Notes: generated by a model from the letters alone, not told the origin. Counted from the stretch's first letter, positions 1 to 10,629 are shown. The stretch: 64,000 bases of DNA from Lytechinus pictus (GCF_037042905.1 NC_087252.1:28138994-28202993), one strand, 5' to 3'. Made by a program: numbers and translations.

Positions 1-24
1 ACCATCATTCTGAGAGTCATAACA

Positions 25-187
25 GGGCGCCGTTTCATAAAGCTGTTCGTAACTTAAGAGCAACTTTAAGAACGACTGGTGATGGTTTATTGTGGTAAAT
101 GTTATAATAAATTGGCGATGGTTTAGCGGGTAAGAAAGGATCGCCAATCGCTCCTAACTTACGAACAGCTTCATAAAACGGCCCCCG
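25..187. mobile_element. Palindromic MITE
   Basis: The left end reads GGGCGCCGTTTCATAAAGC and the right end reads as its imperfect reverse complement (GCTTCATAAAACGGCCCCC). The inverted arms continue inward over GTTCGTAACTT / AAGTTACGAAC. About 160 bases long with no coding capacity, so a non-autonomous DNA element. Superfamily not assignable from what is visible. Confidence 0.7.
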
Positions 188-610
188 GGTTCATTTGTTT
201 AGAACCAGGTCGACATGACACCATGGCAACTGACGTCATCGCTTCGGTGCTCTATGATCATGATGATGATGTTGATCGATGGTAGTGAAAGTAACGTGGC
301 AAATTAAGGGGAGGATACTGATGATGATGATAATGAAAGTGATGGTAATGATACTAATGTTAGTGAAAGTATAGTTATTGAATGTTTATTCCATCACGAA
401 ATACGAATTTTTGCTCATTTATACCAGGAAATCAGGCAAACTTATCAAAATCATCAATGTTGGCTGTTTTCAATCACGTTGGCCAATCGTTTCAGTTTCG
501 GTTTTGACTAGCAATTGTCCGATCGACCCCAACGTAAAGTTAATTTGAACAAAAGTCAATCAAGTATATCACTGAAACTGTCATTCAAATTGGATATAAT
601 ATTCAACCTA
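188..610. other. Gene-free stretch
   Basis: AT-rich intergenic DNA with short GAT/GATGAT runs near 257-275 and 318-335. No exon, RNA gene or clear repeat seen. Confidence 0.5.
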
Positions 611-875
611 TAAATGCAACAGAGCTAATCTGGTCCTTAACCACATTCCTCTCAGTGTGGGACGAGGGACCAGTCAGTTTAGAGTGGGATTTAGATCTTT
701 CGAGAGTGCTTTATAGCTCCTTCTGGAGTGAAGAGTATATAGTTTTAGACATTTTCACTCCAAAAAGAGGTAAATCCACTCTCAAAAGATGTAAATCCCA
801 CTCCAAAACGACTGGTCCCTCGTACCACTCTTAGAGGAGTGTGATTAGGAGCCAGATTAGCTCTTTTTGCATTTA
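611..875. mobile_element. Hairpin MITE with roughly 85-base inverted arms
   Basis: The left arm starts TAAATGCAACAGAGCTAATC and the right arm ends with the near complement GCTCTTTTTGCATTTA. The arms pair through GACGAGGGACCAGTC / GACTGGTCCCTCG and AGAGTGGGATTT / AAATCCCACTC. The outer TA on each side could be a TA target duplication (mariner-like), but this is a guess. No ORF. Confidence 0.8.
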
Positions 876-1159
876 CAATACAGTATCTCTAGGTTGTGTG
901 ATCATACATACGTTAAAATGATTAAATTTCAATATAATAAATTATTACTTACCATTAGCTGTTCCCTGTGCTACAACTAGAAAACTGTAATGAGTGTAGT
1001 AAAATAGAAAATTACTCAGATATAAATAGAGAATATGTTGGTAAAATTGTTCTTGACTTTTCACACAAGTTTATGGAACACAATTTTATGGGGACCGTTT
1101 TCACAATGGATAGACAATGATTTTTTTTTTGAGATTTTAATTTTGCTTGGAAATTATAG

Positions 1160-1320
1160 ATATATATATATATATATATTTAACAAGTTCACACCTAGTT
1201 ACCAATAATGCATATAGCATTTCCATTTATTTGAATACAGGATAAAAGAGCACTGTCTATTAAATGCCGTGCTCATGGGCATAGCTGCCGCGGCCGGGGA
1301 TCGAACCCCCCGACTTTGAT
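1160..1320 (-). mobile_element. 5'-truncated tRNA-derived SINE
   Basis: Read on the minus strand, a tRNA B-box-like GGTTCGATCCC lies at about 1298-1308 and is followed by a non-tRNA body ending in a (TA)n tail at about 1160-1180. The A-box part is missing, apparently cut off next to the MITE at 1350. Confidence 0.5.
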
Positions 1321-1349
1321 GTCGATGTTTATCCGATACTCTAAAATAT

Positions 1350-1563
1350 ATTGGGTAAAAGTGCTTCATGAAGGTAATTATGTGTCCAACCAAAATTGGG
1401 CATTTCTTTTCATCCAGTGTTATGAAAATTGTGCACATTCTAAAGTAATAGCTGCTTATTATTTAACCTTACAGGACAATATGCTTCCCGCATTGGGTAA
1501 GATACTGCCCAAAATTCGTTGGACACATAATTACCCTCGTGGTGGTAACAAAAATCACCCAAT
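1350..1563. mobile_element. Palindromic MITE
   Basis: The outer ends ATTGGGTAAAAGTG and CAAAAATCACCCAAT are inverted. The arms also pair over GGTAATTATGTGTCCAAC / GTTGGACACATAATTACC, an 18-base perfect match, and AATTGGGCA / TGCCCAAAATT. Short ORFs here on both strands are artefacts of the palindrome. Confidence 0.8.
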
Positions 1564-1572
1564 GTTTTTTTT

Positions 1573-1686
1573 TACAGTAGACAGTTACCACATTTATCGT
1601 GCTTCTCATTAGCCAATCATATTCAAGGAAAGTTATAAGAGCCGACAACTTGTCAGACAAGAAAATGTTCATTAAACGCCCTCTTA
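1573..1686 (-). mobile_element. Half copy of the ATTGGCTGA hairpin MITE family
   Basis: On the minus strand this reads closely along the left half of the copy at 32390-32551: TCATTAACATTTTC-like start, ACAAGTTGTC, ACTTTCCTTGA and ATGATTGGCTAA in the same order. It lies back to back with a second copy starting at 1687. Confidence 0.6.
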
Positions 1687-1840
1687 GGGGAGTGTTTCAT
1701 CAACCTTTTATCCGAAAAGTTTTCAGGTTTGACAATTCTTTGATTTGATAGGCCAAGAAGTACTGACACTATAGTTGTACATGACAAGTATTGCAGTGTA
1801 TGACGTCAGACACGTCCTTCATCAAACTTTTTCCCGGTGT
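1687..1840 (+). mobile_element. Diverged copy of the GGGGAGTGTTTCATC hairpin MITE family
   Basis: Begins GGGGAGTGTTTCATCAAC, identical to the left end of the element at 32390, then keeps a degenerate TTTGACAA..TTGATTTGATAGGCC core and ends near CACGTCCTTCATCAAAC. The right end is poorly defined. Confidence 0.5.
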
Positions 1841-1897
1841 CTCACAATTCTCAATTTATCGTTCATTTTGATACTCGTAAGTGTCACATAGGTATAT

Positions 1898-2170
1898 GTG
1901 GAGCGTTTTGGCCCAGTGGATTAGTCTCCGGACTTTGAAACAGAGGGTCGTGGGTTCGAATCCCAGCCATGGCGTAATTTCCTTCAGCAAGAAACTGATC
2001 CACAATGTGCTGCACTCAACCCAGGTGAGGTAAATGGGTACCGGTAGGAAGTATTTCCTTAAAAAGCTGTGTGCGCTGTGAACGCCTAGCTTAGCCGGGT
2101 AATATAGGAGCGCCTTGAGCACCTAACAAGGTGGATATGTGCGCAATATAAATACCCTATATTATATTAT
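1898..2170 (+). mobile_element. tRNA-derived SINE, full-length-looking
   Basis: Pol III A box TGGCCCAGTGG at 1909-1919 and B box GGTTCGAATCC at 1953-1963 form a tRNA-like head. A body with ACCCAGGTGAGGTAAATGGG and AGGAGCGCCTTGAGC follows, ending in an ATATTATATT tail near 2155-2170. The same body occurs at 32624-32920 (+) and, more diverged, at 27933-28231 (-), 48895-49172 (-) and 57105-57378 (+). It is not a functional tRNA gene: the 3' acceptor stem is replaced by the SINE body. Confidence 0.85.
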
Positions 2171-2928
2171 AGCATCGTTTGATTAACGTAACTTACAAGT
2201 AGCCCTATAAAAAGCACACTGACCTGTCTTCTTTCAATGGACATGAGGCATTAATTTCATTTCTAGCTTGTAAGAAATTTTGAACGAAAACAATCGCATG
2301 TGCCCAGACCTGGAACTTACCCTTTTTCACGCCTGTATGCAAAAGTAGTTACATTATATAAAAATGTTTATAAGAATAGCATAAAATTTAAACCAATGAA
2401 CATTATAGGGAGAAAACAAGAACTGATCGAAATTAATTGTGATCTAAATAACATTGAAACATCAAATTAACATTAATTATTCAATTAATTAATTAGCATT
2501 AACATTAAATGATTAAATAATTAATTGCGGCAAAAAAAAATTCATTCTGCTTTATAAATGTATGTATTAATTTAATGAGTTTTATTCCGGGGTTGTTTTT
2601 TTTTTCAAATAATCTGCTTATAATGACAATCCTTCTCCTGCAAACTGTAAATGTAAATGTTAAATTTTCTTTATTGGTAGTAGATCATACTTGTTTAGAA
2701 TAATAATTTACTTACCCAGTTTAGAATCAATTACCAATATATTGTGTTTGTTACGTAATGAAAATTGTATTGTATACGAACGTTATGAATGCAGAAGAAA
2801 AAAAATCAAATCAAATCAAATCAAATCTAGATCCAGTAAAAGCATGAAAAGGAAAGGCTAAGAGGAAAGAAAGGAACAATTACTGTGTCTGCAGCGATAC
2901 AATGCTCTAAATATATAGGTACACCAAT
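2171..2928. other. Gene-free AT-rich stretch with (TCAAA)n
   Basis: AT-rich intergenic DNA. The only distinct structure is a pentamer run (TCAAA)4 at about 2806-2826 and ATTAAT-rich DNA near 2440-2530. No gene seen. Confidence 0.5.
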
Positions 2929-3300
2929 TTCAATTTAGTTCAATTTATTTACATTCTCAATAAAAAAAATATATGAAAAACATACATAAAATACATAAGT
3001 AAAACATAGTCTCAACATACAAAAAAAACAAATTTATGAGAATGAGAGGCAAACAAAAAAGAGCAGATATCCTTATTGAACGTTGACCCAACATCTAAAA
3101 CAAAAAATATGAATATTAAAAAAAAACAGATAACATAAATGAAAACAAATATTAACACGTACATTCAAAATAGCGTAATTATACTGTTTTGTAAGCAAAT
3201 TAAAAATACAAACTAAAAAGAACGTTTGAATGAATTGAGGGTTCGGCATGTTTTGAAAGAATGCGGTAAATTATTCCAAAGAACAGGTCTTTGAAAAAAA
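2929..3300 (-). pseudogene. 3' end of a non-LTR retrotransposon (reverse transcriptase C-terminus)
   Basis: On the minus strand about 3290 down to 3213 reads RPVLWNNLPHSFKT followed by LNSFKRSF and a TAG at 3213-3215. A 'PxLWNxLP...SFK' stretch just before the stop is typical of ORF2 C-termini in LINE-type elements. It is followed by an AT-rich 3' untranslated part down to an AATTG-type tail near 2929-2950. Strongly 5'-truncated; clade not assignable. Confidence 0.65.
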
Positions 3301-3959
3301 AATAAAGCTGGCATCACGAAAATATTATACAATTTTATACTTTGAAGGTTTTTAAAAGTAGTAAGCTAAAACATTTTCAATTCCAATGTTACCAAGATTG
3401 TGGACAGAAAAACCTCACCCTTTATTTCCGAAGATTAAAGATAAGAAAAGTAGATGGAGGTTGCCCGCCATGGTTTTTAGCTCTTTCCGTTTTCTCGAAC
3501 TTCGAAATTACTTTTCCTGTCGAAAATAAATCAATCCGTCCTCGTTTGAATTCCGTTGCCTGTTGCTAGCTAGTGTTGAAACTTCACGCTTGCTTGCTAA
3601 GACAGCAAGTGACAAAAACCTCTAACGGCGCACTGATTTAAGTGAAAAGTGAAAAGTCTGTCCTCAATGAGCCAGTTCGGAGTTCCATTCTGCGCATGAT
3701 CAGAAGGTAATTTGTACTTTAGAGAAATGGCAGTGCACATGTAATATTTAATGAGATTAGCACCAACTTTGATGTCTTGATTATATATATATTCTTTTGA
3801 ATTTGGTTTTTCATTAGATCCACAAAAACAACAATGCGTTCATTAGGGGCTAGTAGGGGGTGGGGCTACATTGTACAACATGCTATAATAAGCATTCAAA
3901 GTAGAAATGCAAAAAAAAATACCTTCATCTATAGAGTGTTCATTGTGTGCTATTTTACC
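3301..3959. other. Gene-free stretch
   Basis: Intergenic DNA. A short ORF at 3342-3569 has no recognisable domain and no splice or homology support. Nothing else seen. Confidence 0.45.
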
Positions 3960-4442
3960 GCCCTTTCACACGGTAAGAAAATCGTAATTTAAATGTTGAT
4001 TCCAGTGAAAAATAAGGCTAAATGATTAATGACGAATTTTCAGCACGTGTGGAACCAAACTAGTATTACGAACGCTAATCACAATCACGAAGTCAAATTC
4101 TACTCCGGAGGTGAACACCAGTTAAGTTTCACTCAAATTACGGTACGAATTTTACGTGTGAAAGGCTTGACCTCCAAAACATCATTTTTTTTGGGGGGGC
4201 GGAGCTAACGTGTCCTTTCAAGCACTTCCGGAGATAAAACAATTGTCATGCACTCCTCTTAGATTGTATTTGCGATGCAGTGCTTTGATTGACAAGTCAC
4301 CAAGGACACATACCGCATTCACTCGGGAATTTGAAATCAAATTACAGTTTTCGAGTGAGCGTGTGAAAAGGTCCGATGATTCTGAAGACGAATTGCAATT
4401 ATCAATACAATGATGATTCAAGATTCACGTGTGAAAAAGCCC
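3960..4442. mobile_element. TIR element with GCCCTTTCACACG ends
   Basis: The left end GCCCTTTCACACG faces CGTGTGAAAAAGCCC at the right end. Internal copies of CGTGTGAAA (about 4155 and 4360) point to subterminal repeats. About 480 bases, no intact ORF, so a non-autonomous DNA transposon. Confidence 0.55.
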
Positions 4443-4973
4443 TATCACCTGGTCCATGCAATTTCTGCACCCTGCTATGTAAGGCATGCTTACGTAATAC
4501 CTTGCTTTGAAATATGCCTATCATAATCATGAAAGGTCATTTGACCGAAATTGCCCATGAGGTAACTCCGGACTGGTCTATTCCTTGTCAAGATGGTGCA
4601 GCTCCCTGAGCGCAAGGGTTCAGGGCGCGGAGGCGGGCCGCGCCTCCTCCCCCTTCAGTTTCATCATCCTCACGACACATGCCCTGTTTTTTTAGTAGGC
4701 TTTTGAATTCTTAGATATCTGAGAAATTCGTTATTTTTAGGTTTAATCAAACTAGGTTTACAAAGATGTAAAAATATTGCAGGCTACCAAGATAACCCCC
4801 CCCCCCCCCGCCCTTGAAAAGGAACTGATACAAGGGCTCCGTAACACAAAGGTTTGCGAATACTCGTTAATTTAAAAGAACGGTTCTGATTAGCTCCTTA
4901 TCAGTTTACTGAGCAGAATGCGAATGCAACGACGATCTTGATATGCCATTTCATTAAAGCAATTAATTGCTAA
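4443..4973. other. Gene-free stretch with poly-C tract
   Basis: No gene found. A C run with one interrupting G lies at about 4796-4813, and a GC-rich patch (GGCGCGGAGGCGGGCC-like) near 4622-4640. Confidence 0.45.
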
Positions 4974-5134
4974 TACCTTGGTCACATTTGCTCTACGGCG
5001 GCCGTACGGCGAGTTGAAAACAGCCGTTTTAACATTTTTGTACCAGCTGCATATAGGTGGTTTGAATTGAAATTAACAAAACGGCTGTTTTTGACTCGCC
5101 GTACGGCCGCCGTAGAGCAAATGTGACCAAGGTA
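4974..5134. mobile_element. Near-perfect palindromic MITE
   Basis: Arms of about 57 bases, TACCTTGGTCACATTTGCTC and onward at the left and GAGCAAATGTGACCAAGGTA at the right, match with almost no difference over CTACGGCGGCCGTACGGCGAGT. The loop is about 45 bases. TA dinucleotides border both ends. The low divergence between arms suggests recent activity, or that the palindrome is maintained. Confidence 0.85.
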
Positions 5135-5975
5135 TAACCTTCGTGTTACGTGGCCCAGAATTGTCTTCTTCAATAGTGTCGTGTGCAAAAAAAGTATCAT
5201 CGGCAACTAGTATCGTGTGCAAACAATTTTACCTTCGTCTGCACTTCTAACGGCGTTTTTTTTTGTATTTCTTTGTCTACATTTTTTAATCTCTTAATCC
5301 CTGCAATGCTTGTCACATTGCAGTGTATACCGAATATGCTGCAATTTTACTCTTTTATGTAAAAATTCAATATCAATTCCCTGCGTCAAAGTAAAGCTAA
5401 ATTTGACAATCATTTCATTCTCTTCAGCCTCAGACACTCAGATAGGAAATATGGTGCACGTTTCCCTTGGGACCACTGTCATTTATAAGGTGGACACCAT
5501 TTTCGTACATGGAAGTTCAAAATGGACCATAACAACGACGCGGAAGTAACCTATTGTAATGATTATAAATAACCCAATAATGCAATGATTACCATATTTA
5601 CCGTTAAGCACCGAGGGTGCTTTTTTATTTACTGTTATTTATATTTCTGCAGCTTTTGCAATGGTAATGTTTATCTATATTTCCAGTACATCTCTATTTC
5701 CTTTGATAATTATATTTGGGCCCCAAAGAAAGAAAATTTATTTTTTCAACAGTGATCAGGACATATTTATTTCGAAATTTGTATCATATTTCACCTTTTT
5801 TGTTGTTGTTATTTTCTTAGTCGTGATTTTATTCTGGGGGATAGACTCCTATAGCCCCCCCCCCCCATCCGTACGCCAGTGCGATTTATCATGGGTTATA
5901 TTTAAATTTTTCATACATAATGATAGATACAAGCGATTGGCCCCACGATCTATTTGTATGCTTACTGTAACGGGA
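5135..5975. other. Gene-free stretch
   Basis: AT-rich, with a C run at about 5856-5866. The ORF at 5661-6047 runs through this run and the following hairpin and shows no domain; I do not call it a gene. Confidence 0.45.
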
Positions 5976-6087
5976 ACCGGGGGGGGGGTTTCACAAAGAT
6001 TTCAGTGTGACTTATGGCTCTGTCAAGTCGTTCCGTGCAAGACGTGACTTGCGGGTATCTTTTTGAAACAACCCCCCCCCCCCCGGT
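5976..6087. mobile_element. Small hairpin MITE with poly-G/poly-C ends
   Basis: ACCGGGGGGGGGGTTTCACA at the left faces TTTGAAACAACCCCCCCC...GGT at the right; the inner arms AAAGAT / ATCTTT also pair. About 110 bases. The complementary G and C runs form the terminal stem. Confidence 0.65.
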
Positions 6088-6206
6088 TGCTTTATGTTGG
6101 ACAGTTTTAAACCTGCGAGTGAAGCCATCGAAGAAATCAAGCAATCACATTATCATGTTAATAAGGTTCTGAACTCAAGCGGCAAAGATAAAGTCCTCTA
6201 ATTAAA

Positions 6207-6250
6207 ATATTCCATGAACTACAGTTGAAAATATTCCATGAAATACAGTA
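6207..6250 (+). repeat. Two-copy 24-base tandem repeat
   Basis: AAAATATTCCATGAACTACA is followed directly by AAAATATTCCATGAAATACA. Two units only. Confidence 0.6.
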
Positions 6251-6472
6251 ATTCAGGTAATTCAATGATAACGAGGAGAAATAATACAAAAAAGTGAAAT
6301 TACATTATCATGCAATGTTCATGCTGTAAGGTCATGTAGATTGAACTTAAACTTGTATTAATGAAAATATATAAAAATTTTAGTATTAAAATAGCTTGGG
6401 CGGTGTCCAGCGCCCCACCCGCGAATCAGTATGCCTGTATACTGTCTAAGTGCATTTAATGTGAACTATAAA

Positions 6473-6637
6473 GGGGGCCGCGGAAACGGGGAAGGGGGCG
6501 AGCTGGTTGGACTTATATAGCCCCCCCCCCCCTTTGTTTCTAAAACCGTGTACAAAAACGTAAAATGACCATCAGAACTGATTGTGATTTCTTGTATGGA
6601 CATCCGTCCCCCACTTTAAAAACCGTTCCGCGGCCCC
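6473..6637. mobile_element. MITE with GGGGCCGCGGAA ends
   Basis: GGGGGCCGCGGAAACGG at the left is inverted at the right as CCGTTCCGCGGCCCC. The core carries TACAAAAACGTAAAATGACC, which recurs in a half copy at 10148-10232. Non-coding. Confidence 0.7.
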
Positions 6638-6659
6638 TGAACTACTGTAATAGTGGAAG

Positions 6660-7175
6660 CCCGGGGGGGGGGGGCACTCAGTATATAATGCATAGTGGGT
6701 ATGTGCCGCGGAGGGGACCCCCATTTTTACACTCAAATTTCCGTTCCAAGTCATAGCATTTTTGTCTTATTGAGAAAAAGAACAAAGAAAGCCGCTCCAA
6801 AGCATAGCATTTTCTTCTTATCGAGAAAAAAGAAGAAAGAAATCCGCTCCAAAGCTTCGCATATTTTCCGTTACGAAGTTCCGGTCGCAATTTTGGTGAA
6901 AAGCGGCCGCAGAGCGCTGTCCGACCGTCGCCTCTGCGCTAGCGCACCCGGCAGTCGTGCCGCCGGGCTAGCTGCATGCACGTTCCATAGGGATGCATAC
7001 GCACTCACACGCAGGCGACCCGTTCCAAGGACCCCCGTTTTCACAAACATTTGTAGTTCCGAAGCCGTTTCGATTACCTCCTTTTTACAATAAGCCCGCT
7101 CCAAAGCCCCCGTTTTTTGTCTCGCCCGCGGCACATACCCACTACTTTTTTGGTCGAGTGCCCCCCCCCCCTGGG
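6660..7175. mobile_element. Foldback element with poly-G TIR and internal repeats
   Basis: The left TIR is CCC, a G run and CACTC, then AGTGGGTATGTGCCGCG at about 6697-6713. The right TIR is the complement, CGCGGCACATACCCACT at about 7127-7143, ending in GAGTGCCCCCCCCCC and TGGG. Between the arms at 6768-6865 are two to three diverged copies of a roughly 45-base unit (CCGCTCCAAAGCATAGCATT then TTCTTCTTATCGAGAAAAA). Overlapping short ORFs on both strands are artefacts. Confidence 0.75.
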
Positions 7176-8036
7176 AGTGGAAGGGTGATTTTTTTTTCCA
7201 GGATAGGTTAAGTCGAAGTTTTAGAATAACATAAGCCCTACTAAAAGTCTCAATCTATCACGGCGCTAGCTAAAACGGCCTCTACCTTCATGAATTTAAA
7301 AAAAAATAATTAATAATTACCCTTATCCCCGAACTGACGCCATGCCTATTATAAAGAGTAATACTGATAATTATGGGAATACTCGTGTAATACGTGTACA
7401 TCCGTATAGGATGCAATACAATCCGCTCTTAAATGAGTCGAATGTTGATTTGAAGTGGATATCCGGCATTGAAACCGAGTAACGATCCGACTCAAGAGGG
7501 TGAAAATACAGGTACCGGGATTCACGTTTCCACTTGTTTCATTTTTTGGTTTATTCCCTTTTCTGCATGGTTAACAAAAACTTGAATGGCTTTCAAACCA
7601 ACCTTGGCCGTTTATTGGCAGTGAAAGGGTCTTGAACTGTTGCTCACGACAATAATGGTTTCATGCGTTCATGTTGTATTTATTTATTTATTTTTAAAGT
7701 ATTTTCTCCATGGGGGCCTATATCTTTATTGAATTTGAATTGAAATTGTTTATTATGTAATACAGTTTTTCTTTGCTGATTTTTTTAACGCAGAAATTAA
7801 CTAAGTGCACATATTTCGTAAAGTGTTCAAGAATAGCTAACTCCCTTTATTCATTCCGTTTTCAAGGTCATCGGCTATTTAGATGGGCCTTATACTCATT
7901 CATTCATAGTAAATTTAAATCATCTATCAAATTCTGATTTATGTACATGTACTCTCTTAAAAGAAAATGTTCCTCTCTTTCCACGGGAAAGGGAGGGGGT
8001 CAGCGCTGTGGGACAAGGATCGTCGTTTGACTGATT
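7176..8036. other. Gene-free stretch
   Basis: Intergenic AT-rich DNA. No gene, RNA or clear repeat. Confidence 0.45.
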
Positions 8037-8845
8037 TTGCTGAGCTCAGTTGCAAAAGGGGTTTTTCAACAAATTTGATTTTTTTTTTTTTTTTTTTTGG
8101 GGGGGGGGGTCTCAATATATACTAGAATTTTAGTAGCTCTATAAGATGATACCAAAGAAACGTTGAATTTCCCATCAAATAAGTGGACACTTGAAATGGC
8201 AAAGAAAAAGCCCCTTTTTTCAAAAGGTGTTAGGTCCATTTCAGTTAGGTTGCAAAAGGGGTAATAGATTCACAAAGAATTTTTTGGGGTAAAATAATTT
8301 TTTTTTTATGAAGATAGGTACATTTCTTAAGCCAATTTTATGTTCACATTGTAGGGTATCATGAAAATTTAGTTTCCCCTATTCTTAGTAAGAATATTGC
8401 AAAATGGGAGAATAAAAAAAATGATTTTTTTTTTGCAACCAAACTATTCTGAAGAGCTCATTAATTTTGTCAAAAGGGGTGGGATCCATTTTTCATAAAC
8501 TGTATTGTTTTCTGTCTCAATTCTATAGATTTTTAGTCGCTCTGATGATACCAAAGAAAATTTGAAAGTCACATTAAAACGTGAATAAAAGTGCCAAAAG
8601 AGATTGGATTAATTTCAGTTTGCTTGCAAAAGGGGTTAGGTCCACAATGATAATTTTTGAAAAAATATACATATAAAAAAAATTGAAGACAGGTAGATTT
8701 CTTTTATACCCAATTTTATGTTCACATGATAGGGTAGTACATCGTGACAATTTAAAGAGTAATATTGCAATAAGTGAAAATAAAAAAACATGATTTTTCT
8801 CGAAATGGTCCAAAGTGGACCTTTTGCAACCAAACTCTTCATTTA
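8037..8845 (+). repeat. Diverged direct repeat, two units of about 400 bases
   Basis: Unit 1 (about 8100-8461) and unit 2 (about 8521-8845) share in order: GATGATACCAAAGAAA, TTGCAAAAGGGGT, CCAATTTTATGTTCACAT, TAGGGTA and TTTGCAACCAAACT. The shared motif GTTGCAAAAGGGG also opens the region at 8049. Long T and A runs are scattered through it. No coding potential. Confidence 0.65.
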
Positions 8846-8897
8846 TATAGTGCGTCATATGTCTATCAAAGATGTCAAACTTGGCGCAGTTTAGCAG

Positions 8898-9405
8898 TTA
8901 TAATAATAATAATAATAATATACAAAATTTATAGAGCGCTTTATACAAAAGTTTCAAAGCGCTAAGAAAGAAGGGGGAAAATACAAGATATCTCAGAAAA
9001 AGATCAACAAAGGAACTAAAAGTGAAAACAAAATTACGAAAAATTAATTATACCTGCAAATAAAGAGATAATCGGTGAATACACAACTTAAATATATTGG
9101 GTCGATAATCATGTAAAAAAACTATGTAAATTTAAATTATCCTAATAACTAAGCGTACAATTCGACTTAAAAAATCTGAACACAATATGATAATGCCAAT
9201 TAACTAAGGGGGATAATTTCATACAGAACAAAACAAGCGAAAAATAGGCAAGTGAAACTTATTAAAAGAGGTGGGTTTTAAGGAGGGACTTAAACAGTTC
9301 TAACGATGATGCCTCACGTACTTAAAGGGGAGATTGTTCCAGAGCTTCGGGGCAATAACTGAGAAGGATCTGTCACCGTAGTTGGTTTTAGTTCTTGGTC
9401 CGGGC
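8898..9405 (-). pseudogene. 3' end of a non-LTR retrotransposon with ATT tail
   Basis: Minus strand 9405-9325 reads KTNYGDRSFSVIAPKLWNNL in one frame, the typical end of a LINE reverse transcriptase ORF. Another frame continues with SSLELFKSLLKTHLF, so there is at least one frameshift, and the first frame meets a TAG. The 3' untranslated part ends TAAAGCGCTCTATAAATTTT and a (TATTAT)n tail at about 8898-8918. The same tail occurs at 20859-20925. Confidence 0.75.
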
Positions 9406-10147
9406 AGCAGTTGAAGATGTGCAGTGGTGTGGGAGCGGAGTTATGAGAGAGAGGTGAAGGGTATATTGTGGAGAGGGGAAAAATAAAGAGAGAATTATCC
9501 ATATAATAAATAACGCAGATTTTCGCAGGGCACCTACAAAAAGGTCTTATTTTGTTTTCAATATCAAAACACTCTAAATTAAAGAATTGTTGGCCTATAC
9601 GATTAGATGTTCAGCTTGGATACATACAAGCTTTACAATCGACCTTGCAATCCCCTTTGTCTCTCAATTATATAAAGGTTTTCAAATTTGCCTCTCACTC
9701 GCCAGGCAAACTTTTTTTAGTTACCACTGAAGAGAAACATCATCTCTTGCTATAAAGATGTTTTTATTGGTCCAAAACTAAAGATTTATTTCACAAGTGA
9801 AATTCAATATAATTCAATACACACAAAATAATGTCGTGGCTGTACGCAAAAAAAAATTATCAGGGGGACTTGCAAGTGAGGGAATAATTAGTGACTGAGC
9901 TTTTGCTAAAGCGACAGTGGATAATTTTGTGAAAACTTTCATTAAAATAGTTGCCCCCTGCCCCCCCCCCCCCCATTGCGTACGGCCATATACAAGTTCA
10001 AAAGAATGAAGACTTAAAACATTTGAATATCTGAATGGCTACCCAAAGATGGATACTAGATTTTTCATTCATCAATGAAGTTAACTGCTGTAGGCCTACT
10101 TATTGGGAAATATTGATATTTTTGTATTGGCCTACTAGAACAGTCAG
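9406..10147. other. Gene-free stretch with poly-C
   Basis: AT-rich intergenic DNA with a C run (one A near its end) at about 9960-9974. The ORF at 9552-9755 shows no domain. No gene found. Confidence 0.45.
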
Positions 10148-10232
10148 GAGCCGCGGAATCGGAGCTAGGCGGGGTCTAGCTGGGTCTTCAACCCTTACAC
10201 ATTCATTAGGTGTTTACAAAAACGTAAAATGA
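10148..10232 (-). mobile_element. Half copy of the 6473-type MITE
   Basis: GAGCCGCGGAATCGG at the left corresponds to the TIR of the element at 6473-6637, and TTACAAAAACGTAAAATGACC repeats its core. Only one arm is present. Strand is given only relative to that element and is uncertain. Confidence 0.5.
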
Positions 10233-10433
10233 CCATCTGATAGATGGCCTTCTCTTCTTTAATTCAACTTATTGTACTGTCTATGTTGATCTTTATAGGC
10301 CTACATGTTCTTAAATTGTGATATAATAACTATGGAAAATGATGATCTCCATGGTATTTTTTGCATTCGACGAGTCCGGTTGCTTTGGGGTTCGAATTTA
10401 GCCTGGGTGATGTGTATAGACCTCTGAGTTTAC

Positions 10434-10445
10434 TGCGCTTGCGCG
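10434..10445. promoter_or_regulatory. Candidate NRF-1-like site upstream of MRPL41
   Basis: TGCGCTTGCGCG differs by one base from the NRF-1 palindrome YGCGCAYGCGCR and lies 85-96 bases before the MRPL41 ATG. NRF-1/EWG-type factors are known regulators of nuclear genes for mitochondrial proteins in animals. Binding here is inference from the motif and its position. Confidence 0.4.
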
Positions 10446-10529
10446 CAATGACATAAGTTATGCCCCACGTACCGAAAATTGTGTCGGCTCCTTCATCAAC
10501 TCATATCGTGGGAAGTTTCCGACATAAAA

Positions 10530-10629
10530 ATGCCAGTTTTAAGAAATTTACTTCGTGGTTTTACTAGAGGGGCCAACAGACACAAGGAGATGACGAGTAA
10601 ACGCGGAAATAAGAATTTTCATCCTAACA
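10530..10629 (+). CDS. MRPL41: MRPL41 exon 1 (targeting peptide and SKRG motif)
   Basis: 33 codons plus one base. Starts at the ATG at 10530 and ends before GTAAGA at 10630. Encodes the basic N-terminus and EMTSKRGNKNFHPN. The reading frame stays open into the intron as far as a stop at 10752, so a naive ORF call would extend it wrongly. Confidence 0.88.

Noticed and set aside
1898..1975. tRNA gene
   Set aside because: A and B boxes are present but the rest of the cloverleaf is not, and a repeated SINE body follows; the same holds for 32624, 57105 and the minus-strand copies.
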